Of a stretch of 5,079 nt of DNA, positions 4,913 through 5,079 are shown in pieces (within the stretch, counting starts at the first letter, position 1; every line of letters starts with the position of its first letter). This stretch comes from Lachnospiraceae bacterium (GTDB taxonomy: Bacteria; Bacillota; Clostridia; Lachnospirales; Lachnospiraceae). The notes beneath the pieces are model-generated. The model was not told the origin of the DNA. It did not search any database and saw only the letters and a list, made by a program, of their open reading frames with translations. Position numbers and translations under genes: made by a program. Where the stretch lies: positions 1-5,079 of the forward strand of contig CAAGJU010000079.1 of assembly GCA_900770225.1 (NCBI GenBank). Direction: 5' to 3'.

Positions 4913-5079
4913 TAAGCCCGACTGCTCCATCGCTGCGCGATTCCCGCAGTCGGCACATGCATTCGCATTCTCGCTTTGCTTCGCAAAGCTCCATGCTCAT
5001 ACATGTTTGCGTCGATCACGCATACAGTTTTCTGTGCATGCTTCGCATGCCCAAAAACTGCCTGCGTGTCGACGGCTTA
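4913..5079. repeat. Cloverleaf-like palindromic element at the right edge
   Basis: TAAGC (4913-4917) and GCTTA (5075-5079) close a region containing three consecutive long hairpins. Arm 1 pairs CCGACTGC (4918-4925) with GCAGTCGG (4946-4953), capped by ATCGC-TGC-GCGAT (4929-4941). Arm 2 pairs ACATG (4955-4959) with CATGT (5002-5006), then GCAT with ATGC, then GCTTTGC-TTC-GCAAAGC (4973-4989). Arm 3 pairs CGTCGA (5010-5015) with TCGACG (5069-5074), CACGCA with TGCGTG, CAGTTTT with AAAACTG, and ends in GCATGC-TTC-GCATGC (5036-5050). No coding frame is evident. It could be a MITE- or REP-like mobile palindrome, or a structured RNA on either strand. It lies about 50 bp upstream of the rpsO -35, and the window may cut its far end. 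Confidence 0.75.

Overview
The window looks like a chromosomal segment from a Clostridia-type Firmicute, most likely Lachnospiraceae. This is inferred from strong AGGAGG-type ribosome binding sites, a DUF1292 small acidic protein, the order rpsO-pnp-dut and moderate GC content. No search was run, so the family-level placement is a judgement.

Layout, left to right. A gene on the minus strand starts at 33 and runs off the left edge; only its first 11 codons are visible. A divergent intergenic region (34-247) separates it from a plus-strand DUF1292 gene (248-556). A convergent, palindrome-rich spacer (557-666) follows. Everything to the right is on the minus strand and is transcribed right to left: rpsO (4734-4468), pnp (4371-2227), dut (1997-1560) and a small sigma-70 region-4-like DNA-binding protein (1215-667).

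The core is housekeeping. S15 (rpsO) is an early 30S assembly protein, PNPase (pnp) is a 3'-5' phosphorolytic exoribonuclease, and dUTPase (dut) keeps uracil out of DNA. rpsO has a convincing extended -10 promoter and a structured leader of about 90 nt. Good intrinsic terminators follow rpsO and pnp, and a weaker one follows dut. These look like adjacent, partly separate transcription units, with pnp probably reached by read-through of the rpsO terminator or from a weak promoter I cannot pinpoint.

I see no defence system, toxin-antitoxin pair, CRISPR array or transposase. The unusual material is non-coding. (1) A compact element at the right edge (4913-5079) can fold into three long hairpins inside a closing stem, like a cloverleaf. 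(2) Three evenly spaced GGCACA/TGTGCC palindromes lie in a 37-38 bp tandem repeat upstream of the sigma-like gene. (3) An inverted repeat overlaps the ribosome binding site of the left-edge gene. (4) A 15-bp palindrome lies just upstream of dut. (5) The rpsO leader has mutually exclusive hairpins. All are visible in the sequence, but their functions are inference.
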